A DNA stretch of 64,000 nt. Origin: Diphasiastrum complanatum (lineage: Eukaryota; Streptophyta; Lycopodiopsida; Lycopodiales; Lycopodiaceae). The stretch covers positions 25,194,780 to 25,258,779 of the forward strand of contig CM055102.1 of assembly GCA_029204225.1 (NCBI GenBank), in the 5' to 3' direction. The translations under genes and the position numbers were made by a program. This document shows, one piece after another, positions 36,767-46,971 of the stretch; position 1 is the first letter of the stretch; each line of letters opens with the position of its first letter. The notes beneath the pieces were generated by a model that had not been told where the DNA came from, did no database searches, and saw nothing but the letters and a program-made list of their open reading frames with translations.

Positions 36767-37942
36767 ACCTCTTCCCTTGTTAACGACACTGCGACTGCTT
36801 CAGGTGCAATTACCGATGCGCGCTTATCCGAAAATAACCGATTGCAAGGACAGGACAATATTTGGGAAACTGTGTTCCTGCCAACGACTGATGATTAATG
36901 GTATGATTTAGCGCCTAGTCTCAAAGGGACAATTGCAAGCGTTTTCTTCTGAGACTCCTAAGGTATCAAATCAAACGATAACGATTCGGCTCTACAGCGA
37001 TCCTCCAAGAGAAATATCTGCCAAAGCTACCAGAAGCTACCAGTCAGCAAATATCCAATCCGTTTCCCCCTAAAGAGAAAGCCCAATGGCGCTAACAGAC
37101 CTGTTTGCGACTATACAAGCTCAAGTGTCCGGCTCTACCAAAAGTATTCTGTAATGTTCCCAGATGAGGAGGACATAAGCCTTGAAAACTCGCCTGCTGC
37201 CTCCCAGACGATAATTGCAATCTTTCCACTGAGTTTTTCTGGTTATTCCCGAATGGTTAATATCAGATATACAAGTCGAGAATTAATCTCGTATTTATCT
37301 CAATATATGCTTCTCGACCTTCCTTGCTTCGGCGGAATGATTATGGTACCGCAAATAGATTAGTCTTAATAGACTTTTGTGTCAAGAATAAAAAGTTTGC
37401 ATCCAACAAAGTTTACGTTAAAAAAAAGGCCGATCAAACAGCTTGCTGCAGGCTTCCTATTTCTTGACACTGGCGATGATGAAGTTTTGGAGGTTGCACA
37501 ACAGATTTCTTCGATAAATGTGCGCAAGGTGGTGTAGGACAAGAATACAGCAGATCGTCGCAGAGGGGGCAGGAGAACACAGAAGGAAGAAGGAGGAGAA
37601 GAAGCGGTGTTGTTCTTGCTATACGTGTGCACGAGACGATAAGAACTCTTGTGGCGACTTTTCTTCCTTTTCTTCAGCCGCCATGAGGTTCGAGAATGAC
37701 GGGGATCGAAAAAGCGCAGAAGCCACGGAAGGGAAAACAGGGAAGGTGATGCACCAGCACACGTGTGTACGAGGAAAGCAAGCCTATTAAAATGTAAACG
37801 CACATATTCCTTTCTCTTTTTCCATAGAGCACACCACCCATTCTCTTTTCCAATTTTGCTCCTATGGAACAAAAAGAAAGGGTGGCACCCTAACCTAACT
37901 TGTTCTTAGCCACCTCCATGAGCAGATGAAGACAATTGGGAG
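36767..37942 (-). promoter_or_regulatory. Upstream region of DRP1: probable 5' UTR and promoter
   Basis: The minus strand between about 37380 and 37700 is rich in TTC/CTT pyrimidine tracts typical of plant 5' UTRs, and the long frames across it (37366-37872 minus, 37518-37790 plus) are poor protein candidates. A perfect CACACGTGTG palindrome (G-box core CACGTG) lies at 37758-37767, about 1 kb upstream of the start codon. The transcription start and any UTR intron are not determined. Confidence 0.35.
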
Positions 37943-38094
37943 AGGCTAACCCACACACGGGTTAGTCTCTCTCAGCTTGCTTGCATGTGAAGAACCTGAC
38001 CCACTCAAAGGTTTAGTCTCTTTCAACTTGCTTGCATGTGGAGAGGCAGACCCACGCACAGGTTAGTCTCTCTTAGCTTGCTTGCATGTGAAGC
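37943..38094. repeat. Three-copy tandem repeat, period about 51 bp
   Basis: Three successive units each contain a CCCAC ... GGTTTAGTCTCT-like stretch followed by AGCTTGCTTGCATGTGAAG. The TAGTCTC core recurs at 37963, 38014 and 38064. Units differ by a few substitutions and one-base indels. Confidence 0.9.
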
Positions 38095-38843
38095 ATCACA
38101 GGGTAGAAGCTTGCCTTTGTCTGTTTTTGATGTCATGAACGGGCCAGATTGCCCTGCATGTGAAGAGGACTAAGCAAAAGATGCGTCCAATGCCCCCAAC
38201 CGTCTGATCTTCATCTTCAGTTTTAATTTAAGATCAAAATTAATTCCCTGATCTTTCTCGTGGACTTGCCATGCTAACGAAAAATCCTAACACTCTCATC
38301 CACAAGAACTAACTTTGAAAATCACCAGCTTGGAACTTCGTTCGTAGTCATCACAAACTTATTTGATCTTTTTTAGATTTGCCACTATGGTGGTAAGCTG
38401 TTGTGATGATTTTTTTGAAGTTGAGGTGCCACTCCAATGTCAATTTGAGCACAAAAATGAGCGCTTTTAAGTTTTTTAATTTTTCTAAATTGCAATGTTC
38501 TGTTTTTTCGATTTTTTGACAATTTTGAAGCCTCTTATATAAGAAAGGCACCAACTCCCATTTTCAACATGGTGTAATGCAAGCTTATTTGAATCAAACA
38601 AAATCTAATTAACCAACATCATCACCTTGAGTGAGAATTATAGTTCATTTGGGTGTCACTCTCTCAAAAGCTAAACTGCGGCACCTTGGCTTATTGCACT
38701 TTTGGTAAGCAATAACATCTATAATGTGTGTCATAAAATCTTACATAAATGTATGGTCCACACAGATTTTTGCGAAAAACAACACCAACTTGGGCATAAT
38801 AATGGAATTGCATTTTTTTTCTTAAAAACTTTAGAGTGGCTAT
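38095..38843. other. Unassigned stretch
   Basis: No gene or LTR homology found. The missing outer part of the 5' LTR of Copia element D should lie at its right end but does not align with the 3' LTR. Confidence 0.4.
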
Positions 38844-39185
38844 ACACATCTTCTCACTTCCCTCTCTCATTTCATCATTATGGTTCTCTTTGGGTTCTAC
38901 TACTCATTGGTGCACTCTCATGATGTTATCTTGCAATTCTATGTGTAGAATAATCATTTATTGCTATTTTTTGTTTCACACGTGTGAAATACAGTAGGGT
39001 ATTGTACGGACAGAAAATAGATTTTATGTTTTGGTTTATGTTTGATCAGTATCTCTTAGAGTTTGCATCTCATTTTGTATGTAGATGCTGATTTTTCTAC
39101 ATCGGCAGGATTGTTGGTTTGCTCCTTATTGTAACCAAAGATCAGGGACATGGATTGGATCTTGAATGATCTGAAATCCTTCACA
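38844..39185 (+). repeat. Truncated 5' LTR of Copia derivative D
   Basis: 342 bp collinear with the last part of the 3' LTR (43457-43807). The first roughly 290 bp, including the TATA box, are missing. It contains the 16-bp palindrome TTTCACACGTGTGAAA at 38974-38989. Confidence 0.88.
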
Positions 39186-39198
39186 TGGTATCAGATCT
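39186..39198 (+). promoter_or_regulatory. Primer-binding site of Copia derivative D
   Basis: TGGTATCAGATCT, matching the initiator methionine tRNA site except at its last positions (TC for GC). Confidence 0.85.
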
Positions 39199-39786
39199 AT
39201 TGTGTTTCAAATTATGAAAGGATCATCCATTTTTAGCAAGGATTTGGAGGAGTTACCAATGCTAGAGCATGCTAGATTGATTTCTACTTAAAAATCAACA
39301 TTTTTGCATATGTAGATTGGATCTTTTGTAGGTCAAAACTCAATATAGGATTATATACTTGATCAATTCCGATTTCACACTTGTTTTACTGGAATTAGAT
39401 GATTTTCGGTGCAATAGGAAGGTCTCATTGGAGGCTACAAGAAGATTTATCAAGTTTTTAGAAATTGCATGTAGAATTTGAGATATTCAAATTCTTGTGG
39501 TTTTGTCAAAACCCTAATTTTGATTGGATCTCTAGTTTGTGAGGTTACTGAACTTAATTTTAGTGTGTTTCAATCTTAGTAAATGGCAAGAATCATTATA
39601 TTGAGGATAGATCATAGGTTGATCAAGATTTCACTATTCTATGTGTTGATTTTCTAGTTAGAGTGCTAGAAGAGATTTGAGAGGTTCCATATCTTTGTGA
39701 TTTCTTCTTGAGTTCATTTGTTGACATTCAAGAGAGTGCTTTGTGCATTGGAACAAGTTGAAAAAAGAAGATCAGGTCATTGCAAC

Positions 39787-41030
39787 ATGGCTACAAGTGG
39801 TGGATTCATGTTGGAAGGCAATGATAGGCTTACCTCAATCAACTATTCTACTTGGAAGGTGAGGATAGAGTCCTTATTGGAGATGAATGAGTTGATGGAA
39901 ATTGTTGCAGGTGTGGAGGAGAGGCCTCAAGCACCTCAAGATCAAGTGAGGTATGACAAGAGAGCTAAAAGAGCTTTACACATGATTAAGATGAATGTTA
40001 CCAATGAACTTCTCAAGGAGATTGGTAAGTGCACATCATCTTTGGAGGCTTGGGAAGCTTTGAAGAAGCTTAATGAATCCAAGTCTACATCAAGAGTGCT
40101 TACTCTTAGGAGACAAATCTTTCAAAGTTTGCAAAAGAAGGAAGAGAGTACTCATGCTTTTGTTTTGAGGGTTAAAGCATTCAATGATGAGTTAGCATAT
40201 ATTGATGAGAGCATTAAGGAGGTAGAACTTGTTCAAGTTATACTTAATGGCTTGTTGGATGATCATGCTAATCTTGTTTAGAGTTTTGCTATTCAAAAGA
40301 CTTTGCCAAGTATTGTGGATCTGCAAGAGATCTTGGTGAGTGAGGAATATAGGCTTCAATCAAGAGGAGGTGGATCTACATCGACATCTCATTATGAAGA
40401 GGAGGCTATATTCATGAAAGGCAAGTTCAAAGGCAAAGGAGGCAAGTGGTCTAAAGGGCAAGATCAAGGTGAGAATTCCTCTTTTGGCAAAAAAAAAGAT
40501 AAGTCTAAGTTAAAATGTTTCTATTGTGGAATCAAAGGACATTTTGCAAATGAATGTTTGAAGAAGCAAAGAGATGAAGGTAGCAAGCAAATCAACTTTA
40601 CTACTAATGATGAGGATCTAGGTGGTGGTGATTCTCTTTTGATGTGTTCTTCAAGTCTAATATCAAGTGAAGGTGTCAAAGATTCATGGTGGATTGATAG
40701 CGGAGCTAGTTGACACATGACTAGTCACAAGGAGTTCTTTACTTCTTTGGTCGCTTATGATGGAGTCAAGAAAGCAATTCACATGGCCAATGGTGGTGAG
40801 TGTGTGATTGAAGGTATTGGTTCAATTCCTATTTGTCTCTCTACTGATAGGAAAGCAAGACTTGATCGTGTTCTTTACATTCCTTCACTTTCAAAGAATT
40901 TTCTAAGTTTTGGTCAAATGATAGAGAAAGGATACATGGTAAAGTTTGGTGGTGATGCTTGCTTCATTACAAAGAAAGAAATCTTGGTTGCTAGGGGCAA
41001 TAGACAAGGTAGACTTTTCAAGCTTGATGC
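39787..41030 (+). pseudogene. Copia D gag-protease, two in-frame stops only
   Basis: Starts at ATG 39787 (MATSGGFMLEGNDRLTSINYSTWK). The Gag core has LHMIKMNVTNELLKEIG and LVQVILNGLLDDHANLV; a TAG at 40279-40281 is the first interruption. The knuckle is CFYCGIKGHFANEC (from 40516). The protease active site WWIDSGAS is intact but is followed at once by TGA (40711-40713) where elements B and E have Ser or a similar residue before HM. The flap and LYIPSLSKNFLSFGQM follow in the same frame. Apart from the two stops the frame is open from 39718 to 42048, which is unusual next to the other decayed elements here. Confidence 0.85.
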
Positions 41031-42048
41031 TTTTGTTATGGCTAACAAAAAGGATGGAATGAAAAAGGAGATTGGTCTCAACTTTCCAAAGTTACCTTTT
41101 AGCATCAATAAGATTGGTGGATCTTATGCAAAGTCTAAAAAGCTTCCTTATGCTAGATCTAGGTCAAGATCTAATATGTTTCTTGGAGATGTTCATCTTT
41201 GTACTAACTTGGCTAGTCTTGAGGATAATGATGGTGTTTCAATGGTTCTTCATGGCAAGTGCAAGCATGCAAAAGGTAAGGAAAGAGCTAACTTCATCAA
41301 TGGAGGTGAAGGTTCTTCCTTGAAAAAGATTGTTGTTAATGATTTCTTTGATCATATGGAAAAAGATGTTGCTAGGTGCATTCATGAAGGAGGTGGTTCT
41401 TCTACATTCTTTTGTGATGAGTCCAAGAAAATCATTTTTCCAGCAAGTGGAGTCACATGTCTTCATAAAGAGAGTAGATCAAATGGTTCTATCAAGAGAC
41501 TTGGTGAGGGAGATAGTCACAAGTCAAGAAGAAGAGGAGTATGTGAAGAGTTCAAAGTAGGATGTACTTTGAATGATGTCATTGTGAACGATAGTGAGGA
41601 AGAATCATTATCATATGAGTCATTACATAAAACATTGATTAGAAGTTCTTGTTTGAAAAAAGAGAGTACTTCAATCATCCTTATGTTGAAGGTACTAATC
41701 ATTTTTTTCATGGCTTCTAATGTCTTTGAGGTTTCTACTTCTTATGATGCAATCATTAAGAGGGAGTCTTATGAAGAAAAGAGCAATGGAAAATTGGTTC
41801 TTGGAAAGATCCAAGGCATGGATCTCACATCTCTTCATCAACTCAAAGGATTCTATGATTGTGAATTGAGGTTGGAGAAGACTACATGGAGCAAATCAAG
41901 AGGCAATTTCTTCAAGGCAAGGGAGATCTCATTGGTGAGCTTATTGAGGTTTTTTATGGACTCAAGAGGGCTGGATTTCTTAGGTTTGATGCTCATCTTC
42001 ACCTACTCTACTTCATGTTGGATGGAAAGTTTGGAATCTATCTTTTGA
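40717..42048 (+). CDS. Long open frame of Copia D, protease tail then unknown sequence (443 codons)
   Basis: The first 110 codons are protease and the start of the pre-integrase region (GRLFKLDAFVMANKKDGMKK). From about 41050 to 41900 the protein is unfamiliar: basic patch YARSRSRSN, KCKHAKGKERANF, FFDHMEKDVARCIHEGGG, ESRSNGSIKRLGEGD, then a hydrophobic patch IILMLKVLIIFFMAS that could be a membrane segment. No HHCC, no D,D-35-E core and no RT block occurs in this frame. Near its end another frame (41886-42134) carries VFYGLKRAGFLRFDAHL and YLLIYDGDI, an eroded RT catalytic region with YVDD changed to YDGD. Staying open for 443 codons at this base composition suggests recent origin or selection. 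Confidence 0.55.
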   Translation: MTSHKEFFTSLVAYDGVKKAIHMANGGECVIEGIGSIPICLSTDRKARLDRVLYIPSLSKNFLSFGQMIEKGYMVKFGGDACFITKKEILVARGNRQGRLFKLDAFVMANKKDGMKKEIGLNFPKLPFSINKIGGSYAKSKKLPYARSRSRSNMFLGDVHLCTNLASLEDNDGVSMVLHGKCKHAKGKERANFINGGEGSSLKKIVVNDFFDHMEKDVARCIHEGGGSSTFFCDESKKIIFPASGVTCLHKESRSNGSIKRLGEGDSHKSRRRGVCEEFKVGCTLNDVIVNDSEEESLSYESLHKTLIRSSCLKKESTSIILMLKVLIIFFMASNVFEVSTSYDAIIKRESYEEKSNGKLVLGKIQGMDLTSLHQLKGFYDCELRLEKTTWSKSRGNFFKAREISLVSLLRFFMDSRGLDFLGLMLIFTYSTSCWMESLESIF

Positions 42049-42121
42049 TTTATGATGGTGACATTGGTGACATTGTTTTCACTAACCTTTGTGAATTTCA
42101 AGATCGAGCATTGATGAGATC

Positions 42122-43075
42122 TTGTTGGATATAGATCATATGTTTGAGAGGGAGTATTTCCAGAGGTTTGGGTTTGAAGATACTCGTGTCTTTGATATCT
42201 TTGATGATCAAGAGAAAGGTAAGCAAGTGGAAGGGACTCACTTTGTTTTACTCACATGTTTTGGAGAATCTTCTTGTGTAGATGATGCTATGCAAGTGGA
42301 TATTGGTTATCATGGTTTTTATACTAGAAAAGAAAGTAATGGATCTGGAAAACAAAGTTTGTTCAATGACTTTGAAGGTCAAGAGGAAGATCAAGAGGTT
42401 GGTCTCAAAGGGCTTCAACAAGGCAAAAAGGAAGTTGGCAATCTGGAGCTAGTCAAGAGCATCAAAGGAAGGTTATTTGGCAAAGATGTTATGGATATGT
42501 TTTTGCAGCTTATGGAAGACTCAAGTAAGGTCAAAGGAACAACAAGGAAGTGTTGTTCAGGTTTACTTTACTTGTTTTATCTCATGTTTAAGCTATTTCA
42601 TGTAGATGTGTGCAAATTGTCAAGATATGGACAAACTAGCTACATTGTCTTGCAATATCTTATTGTTGGAGTTGTACTAGCATTCTTGGCTGATTTTACT
42701 GATGAAAATGAAGATATTGGAGGTTTATTATGTCACTCACTCATGGCCAAGTCATCAAGTGTTGATGATATCTTGTGGCAAGATGGAGATGGAGGCTCAT
42801 TCATGGAGTTTTATGGTGGAAACATATCAAGAAAGGATAAATATGGAGGAGACAAGCAAGCAAATGGCCATCACTCACATTTATTGTTTGGTTGCTGTAA
42901 TTTTCCAGAGAGTTCAAAGTTTGAAACATGGAGGAATCATTCCATTCACATTCTTTTTAGTTCTTCATGTTCTAGTTATATCTTGATGTGTAAAATTGAT
43001 GTAAGAGATAGTGAAGCATCCAATTTGTACACTATTCTCTATGTCAATTATGGAAACTACTTTAGAGCATTATAA
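42122..43075 (+). CDS. Second open frame of Copia D, unknown protein (317 codons)
   Basis: I do not recognise this protein. It is acidic and Gln/Asp/Gly-rich at first (FDDQEKGKQVEGTHF, FEGQEEDQEVGLKGLQQGKK), then has two hydrophobic stretches (LLYLFYLMFKLF and YIVLQYLIVGVVLAFLADF) that could cross a membrane, then a Gly/Asp-rich tail. The patch KVKGTTRKCCSGLLYLF faintly recalls the Copia RNase H block D.R.S.SGY.F.LG, which would suit its position before the 3' LTR, but the AQSS.EAEY block that should follow is absent. Either a replaced segment or a scrambled pol end. It stops 90 bp before the 3' LTR. Confidence 0.45.
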   Translation: MLDIDHMFEREYFQRFGFEDTRVFDIFDDQEKGKQVEGTHFVLLTCFGESSCVDDAMQVDIGYHGFYTRKESNGSGKQSLFNDFEGQEEDQEVGLKGLQQGKKEVGNLELVKSIKGRLFGKDVMDMFLQLMEDSSKVKGTTRKCCSGLLYLFYLMFKLFHVDVCKLSRYGQTSYIVLQYLIVGVVLAFLADFTDENEDIGGLLCHSLMAKSSSVDDILWQDGDGGSFMEFYGGNISRKDKYGGDKQANGHHSHLLFGCCNFPESSKFETWRNHSIHILFSSSCSSYILMCKIDVRDSEASNLYTILYVNYGNYFRAL

Positions 43076-43164
43076 AGGAGATCTATACTTAGAATGAAGA
43101 TAGTTCTAAAGTTGGGATCAAAGTTCTGTTGTCAAAACTATGCCAAAACTAGTTGAAGAGGGAG

Positions 43165-43807
43165 TGTGAGAGATTTCAACAAGTTTAGTCATATTTTGGT
43201 AAATTGTCAATATGAGGCCAAAACTCATTTTAGACTTAGAGATAAACTTTTTGAAGTTATATTAGTTTAAAATACATTCAATAAACACTTTTTGAAAGTG
43301 TGGGAAAGTTGGTAGTCAAGTTTGAGAGAGATTCAAATTTGAACTTTGGGTACATTGAATCTAGACCCAAAAATAGTAGGGTTTACATTTTGGAGGGAAA
43401 GCCAAGTGGCAAAATAGGGTTTGGACACTCTATAAAAGGATGTAACTCATGGAGAGACACATCTTCTCTCTTCTCTCTCTCATTTCATCAGTATACATGG
43501 TTCTCTTTGGGTTCTACTACTCATTGGTGCACTCTCATGATGTTATCTTGCAATTCTATGTGTAGAATGATCATTTATTGCTCTTTTTGGTTCTACACGT
43601 GTGAAATACAGTAGGGTACTGTGATTGTACAAACAGAAAACATATTTTATGTTCTAGTTCATGTTTGATCTGTATCTCTTAGAGTTTCATCTCATTTTGT
43701 ATGTAGATGCTGATTTTTCTACATTGGCAGGATTGTTGGTTTGCTTCTTATTGTAACCAAAGATCAAGGACATGGATTGGATCTTGAGTGATCTGAAATC
43801 CTTCACA
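43165..43807 (+). repeat. 3' LTR of Copia derivative D
   Basis: 643 bp, TGTGAGAGATTTC ... ATCCTTCACA, preceded by the polypurine tract GAAGAGGGAG (43155-43164). TATA box TATAAAAG at 43431-43438, followed by a CT-rich start region. An imperfect copy of the CACACGTGTG palindrome (TACACGTGTG) lies near 43596-43605. Confidence 0.93.
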
Positions 43808-44242
43808 AAAACACAATAAAAGCATGAGAGATGGAGGAAAAGTGATAGAGAGCAAGGACATTCACAAATTCATTTCACAAGAGAACCAAACTGCTTTATT
43901 GAAATGAAGATATGTACATGTGTAGCAAACTCAAGTTGGTCCTTTTTTATAATGGAGAGGAGGATCCTGACCTCAGAATCCTATTGGTCCATTTCTGCCT
44001 CCCTATTTATTCAAATTTTAAAAAGAGTGGAAACCATTTAAAATTGGAGGGAAACCCAACTTTATTTGCTAACTTGACATTTAGGCCTGCGACATTAAAA
44101 GCCCTAAAGTCCTTTTATTGACTTTCTAATTAATCAAATCTCTATGTGATCATCGGGGTAGACTTACACACGCAGGGTGCCAAATCCCTCTCATTTATTA
44201 ACTAGGGTTAGGGTTGTCTTGGGATTTGCAAACCCTCCAACA
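43808..44242 (-). mobile_element. Partial 3' LTR of minus-strand Gypsy element
   Basis: About 435 bp closely matching 53491-53930, the right-hand part of the full LTR at 53188-53930. It ends (plus strand) CCTCCAACA and is cut on the left exactly where Copia derivative D's LTR ends. Confidence 0.9.
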
Positions 44243-44258
44243 GTATCCCCCACCAAAA
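44243..44258 (-). promoter_or_regulatory. Polypurine tract of the Gypsy element
   Basis: Minus strand TTTTGGTGGGGGATAC just before the LTR start TGTTGGAGGG. It confirms minus orientation. Confidence 0.65.
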
Positions 44259-44381
44259 CTGGTGGCGGTCCTATGACACCTACGAGATGCAGTTACTGTG
44301 GGCTTTTATTTGCATCACGACGAATTTTTATGAAATGATACTAAACCTTCTCCATAAAATCGAGTCGAGTGGTATTGAGAT

Positions 44382-46228
44382 CTAGGTTGTGTGGCAAAAA
44401 ACAACGATGGCCTCCAGCGATCCATTAGGATTACAATGATAGAACTTTGTAACCTTTGGAACTGCATCATGTAATAAAGGTATAGTATGTTCAAAAACTG
44501 ATGTCGGAATACCCTTAAGATCTTTATAAGTCCGTGAAAAACAATCTTGATACTTAATAAGTAACGTTCGTAGCACTTGAAACTGTTCAGGATTAAGTTG
44601 CGATCCAACTTGTACAATCTTTTCTGGATCTCCTAGTTCAGCAAGATTCATAGGCTGTGTCCTAGTTGGGCCATCGTAAACATCTTTCGATTCTAGCACT
44701 TGTTTTTCGGGTTCATGATGTGCTTTGGGTAACATGATAACCACATCATCCAGTGTATATCGTTTAAAATGTTCTGGCATATCATGCTGGACTCCATGTG
44801 CTTGTTCTTTGTCAAAAGGATTTGTCTTGGATCTTCGCTTAGCCTTCTTAGCAGGAATTGATCGTGGAGGCGATAACTTTTGGGAAGATAGACTCTTCTT
44901 TGAAGGTGAAGACTTCCTAGATGGTGATGTCTTGCTAGAACTCTGACTTGCAAAATCATCCTTGACTTTCCCTTTGTCTTTATCAAGTAAGGGTGGCACA
45001 TTCTTTGAATCAATCTTTTCAGTGGATTTTCCCATTTCATGATCGTACTATAATGTTGCTTGGCTTGTTTTTTCGTCATTGATCCTATGATCTTGTCTTC
45101 CTTCAATATAACTGCTTTTAGTGGTTATATTGTTGGTTCCTTAGGAATATTACGCATTCCAAATCTGGTTGGATCCATATGATTTATAATCTGCTCATCA
45201 GTAAGTTCTGCATTGTCATCATAAGTCAAGGCATGACTCACAAAAATGAGTTCATTTTCAATCAGATAATCTTTGTAAGGCCCCATTTTGCACATAGCTT
45301 TGTAGAAATCAGGTTAACTCCTAAACCTCCATCTATCACGGTTGCTTCTTTAGGAAATTGTCTATGCTGTATCGGTAGAGTGATATTCTTGTTCACTTTC
45401 CCAAGCGGCTCCAACATGGAGTACTTCGTAGCTCCGTTGATATCCAAGCTACGTTCAACACATTCAAAGGAAAGGTGATCTGTGTATTTAAAATTCAATC
45501 CAATAATGAAATCCCCTTTAAATCTGATTGATTATCTTGTTGACACATATAACTTGTTGTACAGTCAATTGTTGCAAGAGCTTGATTACAGTTGACAATA
45601 TCGGTTTGAGAGTCGTAATGAACTCCCCAATTTTTTACTGGTTGGTCACAAGTATGATCCATTGTTGATGAATCATCATCCTCTTTTTGAGCCACTGGTT
45701 TGATAGTCCAAGTTACATGATCAACCTTGACTGCATGTTCACGATTTTCAAAAGTGATTTTTCTAGTACCCCGGTTATGAACTACTTGCGCAACTCGTAA
45801 CCATGGGCATCCCAATAGGACTCGGTAAACAAACTGTACAAAGAGTGAGAACCGTATAGCACTTGTCAAACAAAACTTGCATTCATCAACATTGATAATG
45901 TACCTTGACGATTGCAATATTTCATTTGTTTTGTAGAGTAATGTGACTTACTCGGACATGCCCTTGTCAAAACAAGACAAAATTGGTGATACTAAAATCT
46001 ACCATCATTGATAGCAGATGTTGTAAGATATAGCTTGAGATGAATGTATGGGTGAGGGACTATGTCCTGAGTACCTCTCTGAGCAAGAGATTTAGAACCA
46101 AATCTCTATCTGGATTTCCGATTCCTAAATTTATTGTGTATTGGCACATTGGAAATATCAGCATGTGGAAAGACAAATATCTTTGAGGTTGAAGAAGGGG
46201 AGAAAAACTGTCAATTCCATGTGGAGTT
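44382..46228 (-). pseudogene. Ty3/Gypsy pol fragment: protease pieces and RT N-terminus
   Basis: On the minus strand, from high to low coordinates: eroded coding sequence 46228-45920; VYRVLLGCPWLRVAQVV (45917-45495), the block that ends plant Gypsy proteases; VIDGGLGVNLIS (about 45350-45315), the protease active-site region with IDGG for IDGGS; a Lys/Ser/Pro-rich linker (KTSPSRKSSPSKKSLSS); then LNPEQFQVLRTLLIKYQDCF and the DLKGIPTSVFEHTIPL block (44620-44480), the RT N-terminus that precedes the fingers. The polymerase palm, RNase H and integrase are deleted before the polypurine tract. The order of the two protease blocks is the reverse of normal. Several stops and frame changes. Confidence 0.75.
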
Positions 46229-46958
46229 TGTGAAGATTATTAAAATATTATCTTCCTATCTCGAGTTTGGGGTCATGTCCATGATAATTTCCACTAGATT
46301 TCATGTTGTACATATAAGGAGTGTGAATTGAGCACATATCCTTCTAGTGTAGCTCAAATTTGAGTTAGATAGGTTCAATTGTAATGACATGCAGATGTTT
46401 TGATAGCATGCAAAGTCTTACTGTATGCATGCAAGCCACATGCAATCAGAGCATGCAACATGCAAAGTAGTTTATGTGATCTACACATGTCTAGGCACTT
46501 TTATGAGTTGACATGCAGTACATGCACAATACATGCATGCAGTTACACATGTGGATCTCTGGTAGGTGAATTAATTCAGTTAAGTGGACTTTCCATGCAA
46601 CTCCACTGTAGGAATTCTAGCCTCTCTCATGTAGGGAAACCTGGGCATGTTTTGCCATATTGTGAATATTGAGATTTTGGTGTTTTGGACTCATTATCTC
46701 TCTACCTGAGTTTTCTATGTATGATTTTCTCTCTCTACCTGAGAGCAGTCTCTTTTTCCCATACTGAACATTTAGAATTATTTCCGACATTCATTTCTCA
46801 TAGTGAAGAGTTAGATTTTTTCATCAAATGTATGCCATTGTGCTCTTGCCTTAGATTTTTCAAGCATATTGTTCTTTGATCAATCTTGTGCAATCACAAC
46901 ACCTCAGTAAGATCCTATAGGGTGTGTGGTGAAGTTCACACGTGCTAAAAACTTCACA
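46229..46958 (+). repeat. 5' LTR of Copia element E1
   Basis: 730 bp starting TGTGAAG and ending CTTCACA, a perfect 7-bp inverted terminal pair, directly followed by the primer-binding site. The left end falls inside the Gypsy pol fragment, and no 3' LTR exists because the element is truncated. Length and terminus resemble family B (734 and 737 bp; TGTGAAGAATT on its own strand). A TATA-like ATATAAG lies at 46312-46318. Confidence 0.75.
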
Positions 46959-46971
46959 TGGTATCAGAGCT
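46959..46971 (+). promoter_or_regulatory. Primer-binding site of Copia element E1
   Basis: TGGTATCAGAGCT, initiator methionine tRNA type, immediately after the LTR end CTTCACA. Confidence 0.92.

Larger units (their letters stand above)
38844..43807 (+). mobile_element. Copia derivative D: gag-protease kept, integrase/RT replaced or eroded
   Basis: Plus-strand element with a truncated 5' LTR (38844-39185), primer-binding site (39186-39198), gag-protease (39787-41030), two long frames of unfamiliar sequence (to 42048 and 42122-43075), and a full 3' LTR (43165-43807, 643 bp). No integrase core is visible. A degenerate RT patch appears only in a secondary frame near 41930-42100. The 3' LTR begins TGTGAGAGATTTC and ends CTTCACA. 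It abuts a Gypsy LTR fragment at 43808. The overall layout, structural genes without integrase/RT, resembles non-autonomous elements mobilised in trans. Confidence 0.85.

Noticed and set aside
37366-37872. 168-codon minus-strand frame upstream of DRP1
   Set aside because: No motif, odd composition from TTC/CTT tracts; more likely 5' UTR and promoter of DRP1.
37943-38094. CRISPR-like array
   Set aside because: Units are contiguous tandem repeats without distinct spacers, in a plant genome.
38560-38843. Outer part of the 5' LTR of Copia derivative D
   Set aside because: No alignment with the first 290 bp of the 3' LTR; the left end is truncated or replaced.
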